From Flavobacteriaceae bacterium (lineage in GTDB: Bacteria; Bacteroidota; Bacteroidia; Flavobacteriales; Flavobacteriaceae), in assembly GCA_021648445.1 (NCBI GenBank), contig JAKISU010000004.1:1-55156 (forward strand): DNA of 55,156 bases. The letters run 5' to 3'. The position numbers and the translations under genes are program-made. Shown one piece after another: positions 31,282-40,970 of this stretch. The notes below the pieces were generated by a model that searched no databases, was not told where the DNA came from, and worked only from the letters and a program-made list of their open reading frames with translations. The number at the start of each line of letters is the position of its first letter. Position 1 is the first letter of the stretch.

Positions 31282-33993
31282 ATGAAAGCATATATAAACA
31301 ACATAGCACACAATATACAACAAGGCGAAACCATCTTAGAATTCGTAAGAAGAATAGAGAATAAAGATGCTATACCAACCATGTGCCAAGATGATAGATT
31401 AGAGAATTTTGGCTCGTGCAGAGTATGTTCTGTAGAAGTCGCTCGTGAAAAAGACGGACTCGCAAAAACGATGGCTTCTTGTCATACGCCTGTTACAGAT
31501 GGGCTTTATATTTATCACAATACTGATAAAATGAAACGTTTACGTAAGAATATCGTTGAATTGGTATTGACCGATTATCCTTCTGATAAAATTTTTACTC
31601 CTGATGATAAAAACCCAACCGAATTCCAAAAGACCATTGCTCAAATTGGTATTCCGAATGTCCGTTACCCAAAAGGAGATAATCATTTAGACATTGAACC
31701 CGATAGAGCGCATCCTTATATAAAATCAGACCTATCTCAATGTATCAATTGTTATCGCTGTGTAAGAGCTTGTGAAGAAATTCAAGGTGAAATGATCTTA
31801 GGTATGTCAGGACGTGGATTCGCGACCAATATCATCAAAGGTTTTGATACTACTTTTGATGAATCTGCCTGTGTATCTTGTGGCGCTTGTGTACAGACTT
31901 GCCCAACAGAAGCCTTGACAGATAAATTTGAAACCAAAACAATTGTTGCTGATGAGGTAATTCGTACTACTTGTACCTATTGCGGAGTTGGTTGTCAATT
32001 AGATGTATCAAAAATAAACGGTCAAATTAAAGGCATTCAAGCACCTAAAACAGCTGAAGTAAATCAAGGTCATACCTGCTTAAAAGGGCGATTTGCATTT
32101 CAATTCTATAACCATCCAGATCGGTTAAGAGAACCGCTTATCAAACGCAATGGAAAATTTGAAGTAGTAACTTGGGATGAAGCTTATGATTATATTGCCA
32201 AAAAACTAACACAGATAAAAGCTGATTACGGTAAAAATAGTATTGGAGGCATCTCATCTTCTAGAGCAACAAATGAGGAGAATTACTTAATGCAAAAGTT
32301 TGTAAGAACTGTTATAAACACCAATAACATAGATGGTTGTGCTAGAGTGTGTCACGCTCCTACTGCTTATGGAATGCAACAGGCATTTGGTACCGGAGCA
32401 GCTACAAACTCTATTGAAGATTTAGATCAAACGGATGCTATTTTCTTATTTGGTGCGAATCCTACCGAAGCACATCCTGTAACCGGAGCAAAGATCAAAC
32501 AGTTGTTTATGCAAGGAATTACCAGTATTGTGGTTGACCCTGTAGAAACCAAATTGGCAAAATTAGCCACATATCACTTACAATTACGACCCGGCACCAA
32601 TGTTGCTATTTTAAATATGATGGCTCATTATATCATTAAGGAAAATTTGGTGAATCCTGAATTTATCACAAAATATACAGAGTATTATGCTGATTTTAAA
32701 GAGCATGTTTCCGATTTAGATATGGATGAATTAGAGGAGCTAACCGGCGTTTCTAAAGCATTGGTGCGTGATGCAGCCATTGCTTACGCTAAAGCGGATA
32801 ATGCCATGGAGTTTCATGGTTTGGGTGTTACAGAACATTTTCAAGGAAGTAAAACCGTAATGTTATTATCAAATATTGCTATGATGACGGGTAATATTGG
32901 TAGAAATGGTGTTGGTTTAAATCCGCTTCGTGGACAAAACAACGTGCAAGGAGCTGCAGATATGGGTGTTCAGCCTCATCAAACTGCCGGATATATGGAT
33001 GTAAATAATAATGAAGTTCAAGATTATTTTACTGATAAGTATGGCGTGAAGATGCCAACAGAAGAAGGCTTAAAAATTCCTGAGATGATCAATGCAACTA
33101 TGGATGGAGATTTTAAGGCTTTGTGGATCGTTGGTGAAGATACATTGATGACCGACCCAAATTCAAATCACATCCGTAAAGCATTTGAAAAATTAGACTT
33201 ATTGATAGTACAAGAATTATTTATGAGTGCGACTGCAGAAATGGCTCACATAGTTTTACCGGCTTCTTCTTACTTTGAAAAAAACGGAACATTCACCAAT
33301 GGTGAACGACGTGTACAACGTGTAAATAAAGTTGTTGAACCTATTGGAAATTCTAAACCTGATGGACAGATAATTATTGATATGATGTACAAAATGGGCT
33401 ACGAACAGCCTACAGGACGGAAATATGATGCTCCAAAAATTTTGGCAGAAATAGCTGATGTGATTCCTTTTATGAGTGGTGTTACTTGGGAAGGTTTGGG
33501 TAAAAACGGATTACAATGGCCTGTATCAAAAGATGGAACAGATACTAAAATGCTACATATAGATGGTGCTTTTAAACGTGGAAAAGGAAAGTTCCATAAT
33601 TTTGATTTTGAGGAAACTCCTGAATTGATTGAACATAGAGCAAAGTATCCATTTATCTTAACTACAGCAAGACAATTAGAACATTATAACTCTGGTACAA
33701 TGACCCGTAGAACGGACAATCAAAGGCTTTCGCCACAAGATTACTTAGAGATAAACCCATTGGATGCAGGTAAAAAAGGAATTGCTGCAGGAGATTCTGT
33801 TCGTATTTTTTCTGATAGAGGAAGTGTAAATATTCCTGTAAAACTAAATTATACGGTAAAACCAGGTGTGGTAAGAACTACCTTTCACCAACCTGACGTT
33901 TTTATCAATATTATTACCGGAGATGTTGGCGATCAACAAACACTAACACCTGAATATAAGGTGGTTGCTGTTGATTTTGAGAAGGTTGTATAG
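31282..33993 (+). CDS. fdhA: Formate dehydrogenase alpha subunit, molybdopterin, Fe-S (Cys form)
   Basis: A 903-residue oxidoreductase. Residues 1-80 are a [2Fe-2S] plant-type ferredoxin domain (M-C-Q-D-D-R...G-S-C-R-V-C, then S-C-H-T-P-V). A His-Cys region and two 4Fe-4S clusters follow (C-I-N-C-Y-R-C-V-R-A-C and C-V-S-C-G-A-C-V-Q-T-C). The MGD domain begins T-T-C-T-Y-C-G-V-G-C. The active-site ligand is a cysteine in A-R-V-C-H-A-P-T. The C-terminal MopB domain reads T-T-A-R-Q-L-E-H-Y-N-S-G-T-M-T-R. With the NuoEF-like subunit upstream it oxidises formate and reduces NAD+. Its last 183 bases recur 1.1 kb downstream. Confidence 0.9.
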   Translation: MKAYINNIAHNIQQGETILEFVRRIENKDAIPTMCQDDRLENFGSCRVCSVEVAREKDGLAKTMASCHTPVTDGLYIYHNTDKMKRLRKNIVELVLTDYPSDKIFTPDDKNPTEFQKTIAQIGIPNVRYPKGDNHLDIEPDRAHPYIKSDLSQCINCYRCVRACEEIQGEMILGMSGRGFATNIIKGFDTTFDESACVSCGACVQTCPTEALTDKFETKTIVADEVIRTTCTYCGVGCQLDVSKINGQIKGIQAPKTAEVNQGHTCLKGRFAFQFYNHPDRLREPLIKRNGKFEVVTWDEAYDYIAKKLTQIKADYGKNSIGGISSSRATNEENYLMQKFVRTVINTNNIDGCARVCHAPTAYGMQQAFGTGAATNSIEDLDQTDAIFLFGANPTEAHPVTGAKIKQLFMQGITSIVVDPVETKLAKLATYHLQLRPGTNVAILNMMAHYIIKENLVNPEFITKYTEYYADFKEHVSDLDMDELEELTGVSKALVRDAAIAYAKADNAMEFHGLGVTEHFQGSKTVMLLSNIAMMTGNIGRNGVGLNPLRGQNNVQGAADMGVQPHQTAGYMDVNNNEVQDYFTDKYGVKMPTEEGLKIPEMINATMDGDFKALWIVGEDTLMTDPNSNHIRKAFEKLDLLIVQELFMSATAEMAHIVLPASSYFEKNGTFTNGERRVQRVNKVVEPIGNSKPDGQIIIDMMYKMGYEQPTGRKYDAPKILAEIADVIPFMSGVTWEGLGKNGLQWPVSKDGTDTKMLHIDGAFKRGKGKFHNFDFEETPELIEHRAKYPFILTTARQLEHYNSGTMTRRTDNQRLSPQDYLEINPLDAGKKGIAAGDSVRIFSDRGSVNIPVKLNYTVKPGVVRTTFHQPDVFINIITGDVGDQQTLTPEYKVVAVDFEKVV

Positions 33994-34151
33994 ATTAATT
34001 AGCGTTTATAAAGTTATTACGTTATAACCTATCATATAACTAACTTTTACTGGAAGATATTGTATACTAGTGTCGTGTCAATGGTTAAATGGTGGGTAGG
34101 GCGACAATATCAAAAATATATCTTTTCTATTCATCTAATGGAATTCACAAA

Positions 34152-34850
34152 ATGAAAAATATTTCGAATTGGGTCTTGAGCTTATCAGCTGAGAAAATTA
34201 CAAAGCTTCTTATCGTTTTTCCAATTGGAATTCTTTTGGTCTTGATAAGTGTATCTTTTATAATTCGAATGGAGGTTTTACCACAAAATTCAATTGTTAC
34301 AGCTATTGTAGAGTTTTTATCTATTAAAGGCATATTATTATTGCTGTTTTTAGTAATACTATTTTGGACTTCTTGGATTTGGGCTACGGTAATTTCATCA
34401 AAAGAAGAAATTATTGGTCTTAAACTGAAATGGTTCAGGTATAGTTTTTATATATTTTTAATCTTTATTATTTGGCAAATTATTTGGATTATATTAACTA
34501 AAAGTGGCTATAAGTTATTTGGTGATGAATCTGAGATATTACCTATTTATAATGAGATAACAGGAATAATTACTGGTTTAGGTTTATTTATTGGATATCC
34601 TGTAATTTGTCATTATGCTGCAAGAGTATTATTTTTTAAAAAAACAAAGAAGAAAACTACATTTATAAATACTTTAGGCTACAGCCTATTACTTATATTT
34701 ATACCTATTAGCATACCTTTTTTACATCTTTACATACATGAGGGTAAAAGCGAAACATCAAGTATAATCAAGCTTTACGGTATTGCTGTTTTTTTATTAT
34801 TTGTTTTGTTCTGTATATCATTGATTGCAGCTTTTTCTGGGGTAATATAA
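34152..34850 (+). CDS. Integral membrane protein of unknown function
   Basis: A 232-residue hydrophobic protein with about six membrane segments (roughly 15-38, 58-80, 95-115, 135-155, 180-198 and 205-228). I chose ATG 34152 over the open frame from 34089, because the protein then begins with a short basic head MKNISNW. I recognise no family. It lies between fdhA and a duplicated fdhA 3' end, and may have arrived with that rearrangement. No link to formate metabolism is evident: formate channels have a different size and pattern. Confidence 0.65.
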   Translation: MKNISNWVLSLSAEKITKLLIVFPIGILLVLISVSFIIRMEVLPQNSIVTAIVEFLSIKGILLLLFLVILFWTSWIWATVISSKEEIIGLKLKWFRYSFYIFLIFIIWQIIWIILTKSGYKLFGDESEILPIYNEITGIITGLGLFIGYPVICHYAARVLFFKKTKKKTTFINTLGYSLLLIFIPISIPFLHLYIHEGKSETSSIIKLYGIAVFLLFVLFCISLIAAFSGVI

Positions 34851-34911
34851 TTCAATGCTATAATAAAGTAGCTTTTGAGCTTCTAAAAAAGGAATTGTGG
34901 TGGAGGCTCTT

Positions 34912-35091
34912 TCTGATAGAGGAAGTGTAAATATTCCTGTAAAACTAAATTATACGGTAAAACTAGATGTTGTTAGAACCACCTTTCATCAACCTGACGT
35001 TTTTATCAATATCATTTCCGGAGACGTTGGAGATAAAGAAACCATGACACCTGAATATAAGGTGGTTGCTGTTGATTTTGAAAAGGTATAG
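34912..35091 (+). pseudogene. Duplicated 3' fragment of fdhA
   Basis: This stretch corresponds to the last 183 bases of fdhA (33811-33993). By hand alignment I count about 17 differences in 180 bases. Most are synonymous, and the first 52 bases are identical. It ends one codon earlier (K-V-stop versus K-V-V-stop). A short frame starts at a GTG at 34897 but has no domain of its own. Synonymous bias suggests that the copy came from, or evolved as, a working fdhA before being orphaned. Confidence 0.85.
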
Positions 35092-35101
35092 TGAAAAAAC
35101 A

Positions 35102-36703
35102 TTAACCGCTAACAATTATCTTTTTGCTATAGTTTCTATTATTCTTATTTATATTATATATATAGACACCTGTACTTAATTGAGGTAATTGATCAGAAAT
35201 ACTAATATCATGTTGACCCGGTTCTAAGATATCATCAAACAAAACACCTGTATGCTGTCCTAAAATATTATAAAGAGATATTTTATAATTGCCTTCAAAA
35301 TTATTATTAATTCTAATTGAGACCCTTTCTTGATCATAAATAGGCATGTGTTCAAAATTTTCTCTAACTATATAATCATGGTTTACCACAGTACTTGAGC
35401 AAGAAAAGCCTAAATCTATAGCCGTATATGGTCTTGGTATTGATTGATTGATAATACTCTGGTCAATACACAACCATTGTTCCATAACCGTACCATATAC
35501 ATTGATAAAATCTTGAGTATATTTTAAATTGCCACCTCTGGTCAAATCTGATAAACTAGGATGTTCACCTATAAAACCACTACCATTAAGTGCCGGGCCA
35601 AAAAGCATCATCGGTGCTGCAGTACCATGATCAGTACCATTTGATCCATTTTCACGTACCCTTCTTCCAAATTCTGAAAAAGTCATGGTCAACACATCTC
35701 TATCTCTTCCACTTGGTTCGAGATCTCGGTAGAATGCCGAGATAGATTCTGAGATATTGGTCAATAATTGTTGATGTCTTTCAGGTTGATTGGCATGTGT
35801 ATCAAATCCGTTAAGATTTACCATATACACACTAGTACCCATTCCGGCTTTAATGGTTTTAGAAATAATTGAAAGTGCGCGACCTAAATTGGTATCAGGA
35901 AACTCTACAGTATTCGTTTGTGAATCAACTGCATCTTTGATAACTCCCGAATATTTCAAGGTAGCGTTGAGTACACCACGTATAAATTGTAATTGTGATC
36001 CTTTGGTACAATCAGGCACATCAGCTGCATCAAATAAGTTCCCACTTGAAGCGATCTGTTCTAACTGCCTTGTATTAGCAATAGTAAATGCAAAATTACT
36101 TTCAGTACCGGTAAAAATAATATCGCCAACTCCTCCAATTTGAACAGCAGGAGGGGCATCAGGTAAATTTAATAAATAGTCAGGATAAATACTTTCAAAA
36201 TAACGACCATAAACACCTGTTTCAATCAAATCATCATCTGTACCTCTAGACATATTATCGGTACCTGTAAAATGTGATAAATTTTGATTTTCATATCCTG
36301 TACCATGCACTACTTTCATACATCCTCCTTCCCAAATGGGTTCCATAGAATTCTGCAAGTATTTAGGTACGCCAAAATCATTAGATAATTTATGTATGTC
36401 GACCATTTCGTGCCTTAGTGTTGGTCTGGCATTTACATAGCGATCATAATCATAAATAGGTACAATGGTATTTAAACCATCATTACCACCTTGTAATCTT
36501 ACAATTAGTAAAACTCTATCTGAATTAGCTTTGCCCAAAGCGGTAGATAAAGGTGTTGGTTGCCCAAATGCCATAGGGATACCGTTCATCATTAAAGTAG
36601 CCCCAGCGCCACCCAAACCTAAAGTCTGTAAAAAAGAACGCCTATTCCATTTATTATGATCATCTGCATTGCAATTTTTATGCAAGTTTTTTTCTTTATA
36701 CAT
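35102..36703 (-). CDS. DUF1501 protein with Tat-like signal and T9SS sorting domain
   Basis: A 533-residue secreted protein. The N-terminus carries a twin-arginine-like signal (N-R-R-S-F-L-Q-T-L-G-L-G-G-A-G), and the middle is the DUF1501 domain of the alkaline-phosphatase-like fold (R-L-Q-G-G-N-D-G-L-N, H-G-T-G-Y, G-F-D-T-H, F-S-E-F-G-R-R and T-D-H-G-T). The last 85 residues form a type A T9SS sorting domain (Y-N-I-L-G-Q near residue 480, S-T-G-V-Y-I-Y, and the terminal K-K-I-I-V-S-G). It should cross the inner membrane folded and then be exported by T9SS. The gene pairs with the DUF1800 gene 6 bases upstream. Confidence 0.85.
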   Translation of the reverse strand: MYKEKNLHKNCNADDHNKWNRRSFLQTLGLGGAGATLMMNGIPMAFGQPTPLSTALGKANSDRVLLIVRLQGGNDGLNTIVPIYDYDRYVNARPTLRHEMVDIHKLSNDFGVPKYLQNSMEPIWEGGCMKVVHGTGYENQNLSHFTGTDNMSRGTDDDLIETGVYGRYFESIYPDYLLNLPDAPPAVQIGGVGDIIFTGTESNFAFTIANTRQLEQIASSGNLFDAADVPDCTKGSQLQFIRGVLNATLKYSGVIKDAVDSQTNTVEFPDTNLGRALSIISKTIKAGMGTSVYMVNLNGFDTHANQPERHQQLLTNISESISAFYRDLEPSGRDRDVLTMTFSEFGRRVRENGSNGTDHGTAAPMMLFGPALNGSGFIGEHPSLSDLTRGGNLKYTQDFINVYGTVMEQWLCIDQSIINQSIPRPYTAIDLGFSCSSTVVNHDYIVRENFEHMPIYDQERVSIRINNNFEGNYKISLYNILGQHTGVLFDDILEPGQHDISISDQLPQLSTGVYIYNINKNNRNYSKKIIVSG

Positions 36704-36709
36704 ACATTT

Positions 36710-38200
36710 CTATTTAAGTTGGTAATCTGGCAGAGAGACTATATATTCTATGAGGTCACGAACCTGAAGGTGGGCTGCTTCAAAACCCAATGTCCATATA
36801 TTATCCTCGAAATAATTGGAAGGTACTCTACTTTTAAATATATCGATGCCGGTTTCAAAATCATTCAGAGTATATGGTATTTCACCCATTAAAGCCTCAA
36901 AAATATCTTTAGATACAACATCTGCATCGTTACTATTTCCTGATATATTAATAGCAAACTGTCTAAATTGCTCTTCATCTTCTTCCCAGGCCCAATACAA
37001 CACATCTTTACATAAATAAGCCGTTCTAAAGGTAATAGTACCCGAATTTATCCAATTTCTATCACCTTCCCATCCAGCAACTGTAGGAGGGTTTAGTATA
37101 TTTTGTCCAAAAACCCTAGAGGCATATTTGATAGATTCTTTATTTATATCATAATCTCCAAAATTGAATCCGGTGGTAGTGATAAATTGAACTATAAGGT
37201 CAAATGGACTCTTAACAATAACATTTCTTGCTTTTTCATCAAAAAAATGTTCACTCTTAAATAAGGTTCTAAGTACAGGAACTATATCAAAATTATTGGC
37301 TATAAAAATATCGGCAAGCGGATTGATAATATTCTGATGAATCTCATCATCAACCTCAGGGCTTACAAAATTTAAATAAATTTTTTCACAAATAAAACGT
37401 GCTATGAGTTCTGGTTTTTGATCAAATAAAATATTCATCACATCGTCATAACCCCAATTACCTGTTTGTCCAAAAATGGTCTTATCGTCAGTATCAAAAG
37501 CTGCTTCATTAAAAAGTATCCTAGAATTATCTCCATTCGCATATTCATTATATCCCGTTAAAGCACGTGAAGTTTCAACAATATCATCTTCTGTATAGCC
37601 ATTACCTTCACCGAGTGTAAAAAGCTCATACAATTCTCTGGCATAGTTCTCATTTGGGCTACCGGCAGTATTTTCAAAACCATTTAAAAATTTTAACATG
37701 GCTTCTTCTTGACCCATTTCACTTATAAAGGTTTTAAAATTACCTACACAATTTCTCTGTAGCGTTAAAAAGTATCTAAATGCATACCCTGCAAACTTAT
37801 ATTCATTAGCCTCAGTAACTAAATGATTGTGCCAAAACAGCATCAATCTACCGCGCACACCATTGTCAATAAGTTCTTTAATAAAGGTATATTGTGTTTC
37901 ATCTACAAGCTCATCATTTTCATCTTCACCATAGGTATATCCATTAGCGGCATAATCTACCGGGTCTAACGGTGTCCAAGCAGGTGAGACAGTAGGTGCT
38001 AAATTAATAGCAGCATCTATTAGTTCATCAACATAAGCATCAGGACTTTTACCTAATGCATTGGTTATTAGAGAAGTTTCAATACCAAAACCTAATCGGT
38101 TATGCAAGTGCCTTACTTTTATGGCATCCCAAGGATTCTCAGTACTTGGAACAAAAACTGTTAGAGGGGAAGTATTACACGACAAGAAATTAATAATCAT
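36710..38200 (-). CDS. DUF1800 domain protein
   Basis: A 496-residue protein of the DUF1800 family, recognised by R-H-L-H-N-R-L-G-F-G, the long helical middle with F-W-H-N-H-L and N-E-N-Y-A-R-E-L-Y-E-L-F-T-L-G-E-G-N-G-Y-T-E-D-D-I, and the P-P-T-V-A-G-W motif near residue 370. No clear export signal is visible at the chosen start, and a short hydrophobic head is present. DUF1800 and DUF1501 genes occur together in many bacteria, with unknown biochemical role, and are thought to act outside the cytoplasm. Confidence 0.85.
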   Translation of the reverse strand: MIINFLSCNTSPLTVFVPSTENPWDAIKVRHLHNRLGFGIETSLITNALGKSPDAYVDELIDAAINLAPTVSPAWTPLDPVDYAANGYTYGEDENDELVDETQYTFIKELIDNGVRGRLMLFWHNHLVTEANEYKFAGYAFRYFLTLQRNCVGNFKTFISEMGQEEAMLKFLNGFENTAGSPNENYARELYELFTLGEGNGYTEDDIVETSRALTGYNEYANGDNSRILFNEAAFDTDDKTIFGQTGNWGYDDVMNILFDQKPELIARFICEKIYLNFVSPEVDDEIHQNIINPLADIFIANNFDIVPVLRTLFKSEHFFDEKARNVIVKSPFDLIVQFITTTGFNFGDYDINKESIKYASRVFGQNILNPPTVAGWEGDRNWINSGTITFRTAYLCKDVLYWAWEEDEEQFRQFAINISGNSNDADVVSKDIFEALMGEIPYTLNDFETGIDIFKSRVPSNYFEDNIWTLGFEAAHLQVRDLIEYIVSLPDYQLK

Positions 38201-38307
38201 ATTTTTTACCTTTTTTGACCTAGATAATAACGGTTAAACTATCGTTTATAGTATAAAACGAATGTATTTTTTAAATCTAAAGAAAATCTAAAGGATGAAT
38301 CTAAAAA

Positions 38308-38955
38308 CTAATACACCTGTTTTTCTCTTAAAAAATAGTTGAGTGAAACACCAAAAGTTTTATTTTTCCAAACATTTCCTTCGGTATTAATAATATTAGT
38401 TAGGCTATTATAATAATTAAATCGAACCTTAATTCTCTTTTTAATTAAAAGCCCTACACCTGCATTCGCCCCTATGGCTATTCGTTTTACATCTGCATCA
38501 CCACCAATATCTAATCGTATGGTTTCTTCATCATTCTTCGTGATGACCCTGCTATTGTATCCTAAATTAATACCAGCATCTACAAAGAATTGAAAGTTTC
38601 TATTATTCCAATTCACATAATATCCCAAATTAATCGGTATCTCAATGGCGTCAATTCCCCATTTCTCTTCAGTAGTATTGATACCTCTTCTACTAATAGC
38701 ATTAAATTGTCTTCTATTAAAGTTAAACCCCAATCGCACATATAAGTTATCAGAAAGATCGCGTTCTGCTAAATAACCTAAGAAAAAGCCAGTAGCACTA
38801 CTCGGTTCAACAGATTCACCTATCATAAAATCTGCATTGGTCATATTCATACCAACTTCTAATCCATGATAGAATTGACTATGCGATATATAGGATATAA
38901 AGAATAAGAGGAAAAAAATTATTTTATTAAGCAAACTTTTAGTTGTTGCTCTCAT
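38308..38955 (-). CDS. Outer-membrane beta-barrel protein, PorT-like
   Basis: A 215-residue protein: signal peptide (about residues 1-27, ending S-H-S-Q) followed by alternating beta strands typical of an 8-stranded outer-membrane barrel, such as G-L-E-V-G-M-N-M, F-F-L-G-Y, L-Y-V-R-L-G-F-N-F-N-R-R and A-N-A-G-V-G-L-L-I-K-K-R. The end, F-G-V-S-L-N-Y-F, is a strand with an aromatic near the C-terminus. It belongs to the OmpW/PorT-like group of Bacteroidota. The function is not known. It is the first gene of the leftward run before the DUF1800 gene. Confidence 0.78.
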   Translation of the reverse strand: MRATTKSLLNKIIFFLLFFISYISHSQFYHGLEVGMNMTNADFMIGESVEPSSATGFFLGYLAERDLSDNLYVRLGFNFNRRQFNAISRRGINTTEEKWGIDAIEIPINLGYYVNWNNRNFQFFVDAGINLGYNSRVITKNDEETIRLDIGGDADVKRIAIGANAGVGLLIKKRIKVRFNYYNSLTNIINTEGNVWKNKTFGVSLNYFLREKQVY

Positions 38956-39320
38956 GCTTTTTATATTAAAAATGAATTATCTTGGTTAACTCATTGGGGG
39001 TTTATATACTTTACAAAAACGATAAAGTATATAGTTTAGTATAATAACAATTACATCTACACTAAATCAAACGAAACTCAGCTCTATTTTTCTATTTTGA
39101 AAACTATTTTTATTTTTTATCTTAAATAAAAGTGGTTTTTTGGCGGTTTGTCTTACCTGTGAAGACAAGAATAACAGGATGTAAGGATTACTCGTTACAC
39201 TCGTGATCCCAAAATGGATATCCTGAACAAGCATAGAAACTACAACAAGCTCCGCTTGTTTCGTTTTTTGTTTTCCATTCACTTACAAAAAATAAATTTT
39301 TGACGTTTCCGGAAAACAAA
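38956..39320. other. Gene-free spacer between the barrel gene and tRNA-Ser
   Basis: I see no supported gene in this interval. A 71-codon frame on the minus strand (39067-39282) lies over repeat-like DNA and has no domain. The stretch holds AT-rich tracts and a segment with a GACAAGAATAACAGGATG look that resembles intergenic repeat debris. Confidence 0.5.
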
Positions 39321-39346
39321 AAACCCACAACTCTTGTTATGGGTTT
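39321..39346 (-). terminator. Terminator after tRNA-Ser
   Basis: AAACCCA (39321-39327) pairs with TGGGTTT (39340-39346). On the minus strand the stem is followed by a T run. It lies directly downstream of the tRNA gene. Confidence 0.75.
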
Positions 39347-39353
39347 CTTTTTG

Positions 39354-39438
39354 CGGAGAAAGAGGGATTCGAACCCCCGGAGGTGTGACCCTCGCTAGTT
39401 TTCAAGACTAGTGCATTCGACCACTCTGCCATTTCTCC
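39354..39438 (-). tRNA. tRNA-Ser (UGA)
   Basis: An 85-base class II tRNA with long variable arm. The acceptor stem is GGAGAAA/TTTCTCC with discriminator G. The D-arm region AGAGTGGTCGAATGC is standard for serine. The anticodon stem-loop is CTAGT-CTTGAAA-ACTAG with anticodon TGA, and the T-arm is GGGGGTTCGAATCCC. CCA is not encoded. A hairpin terminator follows on the minus strand. Confidence 0.97.
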
Positions 39439-39614
39439 AGTATGTGCTTATTGCCCAAATTAGCGGACTTGTCCGCCTAAGCCATTTTGTAATCGCGTAG
39501 GCGGGTGCAAATATAAAACCCTTTTTTGTTTATAGGAAATATTTTTGAGACTTTTTAAACCCTTCCTTGTTTCTAAATAAACTGTACTTTTACCTGCCTA
39601 ACAATTAAACTATT

Positions 39615-40367
39615 ATGGAATTCTCTTCTGACCTATTATTATTAGTTCTTGTAGGGTTTATTGCCGGAATGATCAACGTTATTGCCGGAGGTGGTTCTCT
39701 ATTAACACTACCAATGCTTATCTTTTTAGGGCTTCCGCCAAATATAGCTAATGGTACAAATAGAATCGCAATTATTATTCAGAATATATTTGCAGTAAGT
39801 GGGTTTAAAAGCAAAGGCGTTTCTGCATTTCCTTATAGTATCTATCTTGCTTTATCGGCAACTGTCGGTGCAATTATAGGTGCATTATTAGCTGTTGACA
39901 TTAAAGGTGAAGTTTTTAATAAGATCTTAGCCGTTATTATGGTTTTGATTGTTGTTTATATGGTCTTTAAACCCAAAATATCTACAGAAGAACTATTAGA
40001 AAGAGTTACCGAGAAATATTTTTGGTTAGGAATATTTGCTTTCTTTTTTGTAGGAATATATGGCGGATTTATACAAGCAGGTGTTGGTTTTATAATGCTA
40101 TTAGCTTTATCTGGTATTAATAGATTCTCACTAGTAAAAAGTAATGCCATCAAAGTATTTGTAGCATTGATTTATTCTCTTTCAGCAGTGGCAATCTTTG
40201 CTTATAATGATATGATAAATTGGAAATACGGTTTAATTCTCTCTATTGGTAACGCTACAGGCGGATGGTTTATGAGTAGATGGTCAGTAAAAAAAGGGGA
40301 TGGACTGGTAAGAATATTTTTAATTATTATGGTTACTGTTATGGCTGTTAAACTCTGGTTTTTTTAG
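39615..40367 (+). CDS. Sulfite exporter TauE/SafE-family protein
   Basis: A 250-residue membrane protein with seven to eight hydrophobic segments. The family marks are G-F-I-A-G-M-I-N-V-I-A-G-G-G-S at the start and the mirrored second half with G-I-Y-G-G-F-I-Q-A-G-V-G. Members export sulfite or other organosulfur anions, and the exact substrate is unknown. A rho-independent terminator follows about 60 bases later. Confidence 0.88.
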   Translation: MEFSSDLLLLVLVGFIAGMINVIAGGGSLLTLPMLIFLGLPPNIANGTNRIAIIIQNIFAVSGFKSKGVSAFPYSIYLALSATVGAIIGALLAVDIKGEVFNKILAVIMVLIVVYMVFKPKISTEELLERVTEKYFWLGIFAFFFVGIYGGFIQAGVGFIMLLALSGINRFSLVKSNAIKVFVALIYSLSAVAIFAYNDMINWKYGLILSIGNATGGWFMSRWSVKKGDGLVRIFLIIMVTVMAVKLWFF

Positions 40368-40427
40368 TGAAATCCTATTTTAAAAAAATGACAAAGGAAT
40401 TGAATTGAAAATAGCTAATTGAACTAA

Positions 40428-40450
40428 CCCCGTTGAAGAACGGGGGTTTT
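40428..40450 (+). terminator. Rho-independent terminator after the TauE-like gene
   Basis: CCCCGTT (40428-40434) and AACGGGG (40439-40445) pair with a GAAG tetraloop, followed by GTTTT. Confidence 0.85.
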
Positions 40451-40584
40451 CTAAACGGATTAACTAAATCATATCATAAACTATCTAGAAATTTCAGGGT
40501 TGTAAATCCGCCAAAGGGAGAGATCTAACTTTATTCTAAACCTGTTTATCTGAAAGACTAATCTAGCCTAATAGCAAGATCCGA

Positions 40585-40869
40585 TTAAGCATCTTTTCTA
40601 ATCTCAAACTCTATATATCCCTGAAAGTCAATACAATTGTCGTAAATAACCTCTCTTACTCTTGACAATGGAGAACCTTCATATAACCAATCAATAAATT
40701 TATCTAATGATTTTTCAGTACCTTCAGCTGAGATAAATACAGTTCTATCAAATTCATTTTGTACGTAACCCGTAATGCCTAGTTCATCAGCTTTATCCTT
40801 CGTGTATTTCCGAAACCAGACATCTTGAACTTTACCCGTTACCATAATAGAATAATTGATTTTATCCAT
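40585..40869 (-). CDS. Acylphosphatase
   Basis: A 94-residue protein of the acylphosphatase fold (hydrolysis of acyl phosphates). The phosphate loop reads G-K-V-Q-D-V-W-F-R, where most members have G-x-V-Q-G-V-x-F-R, so Gly is replaced by Asp, while the catalytic Arg is kept. The catalytic Asn is in I-T-G-Y-V-Q-N. Y-E-G-S-P-L-S-R-V and the end are normal. Length is typical. The Gly to Asp change may alter activity. Confidence 0.86.
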   Translation of the reverse strand: MDKINYSIMVTGKVQDVWFRKYTKDKADELGITGYVQNEFDRTVFISAEGTEKSLDKFIDWLYEGSPLSRVREVIYDNCIDFQGYIEFEIRKDA

Positions 40870-40937
40870 ATTTTAAGGAAATTTTATCCAAAATTAAACA
40901 ATACTAGATACTGACTGATTCTTTTATAGATTTATTT

Positions 40938-40945
40938 TACCTTTG
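40938..40945 (+). promoter_or_regulatory. -7 box for aroC
   Basis: TACCTTTG matches TAnnTTTG and lies 25 bases before the aroC ATG. Confidence 0.5.
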
Positions 40946-40970
40946 CTTTTCAATTTTTTAGCAAAACAGA

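Noticed and set aside
34897-35091. Separate 64-residue protein after the membrane-protein gene
   Set aside because: It is a copy of the 3' end of fdhA, not an independent gene.
39067-39282. 71-codon minus-strand frame before tRNA-Ser
   Set aside because: It lies over repeat-like intergenic DNA, lacks a domain, and its composition is unlike neighbouring proteins.
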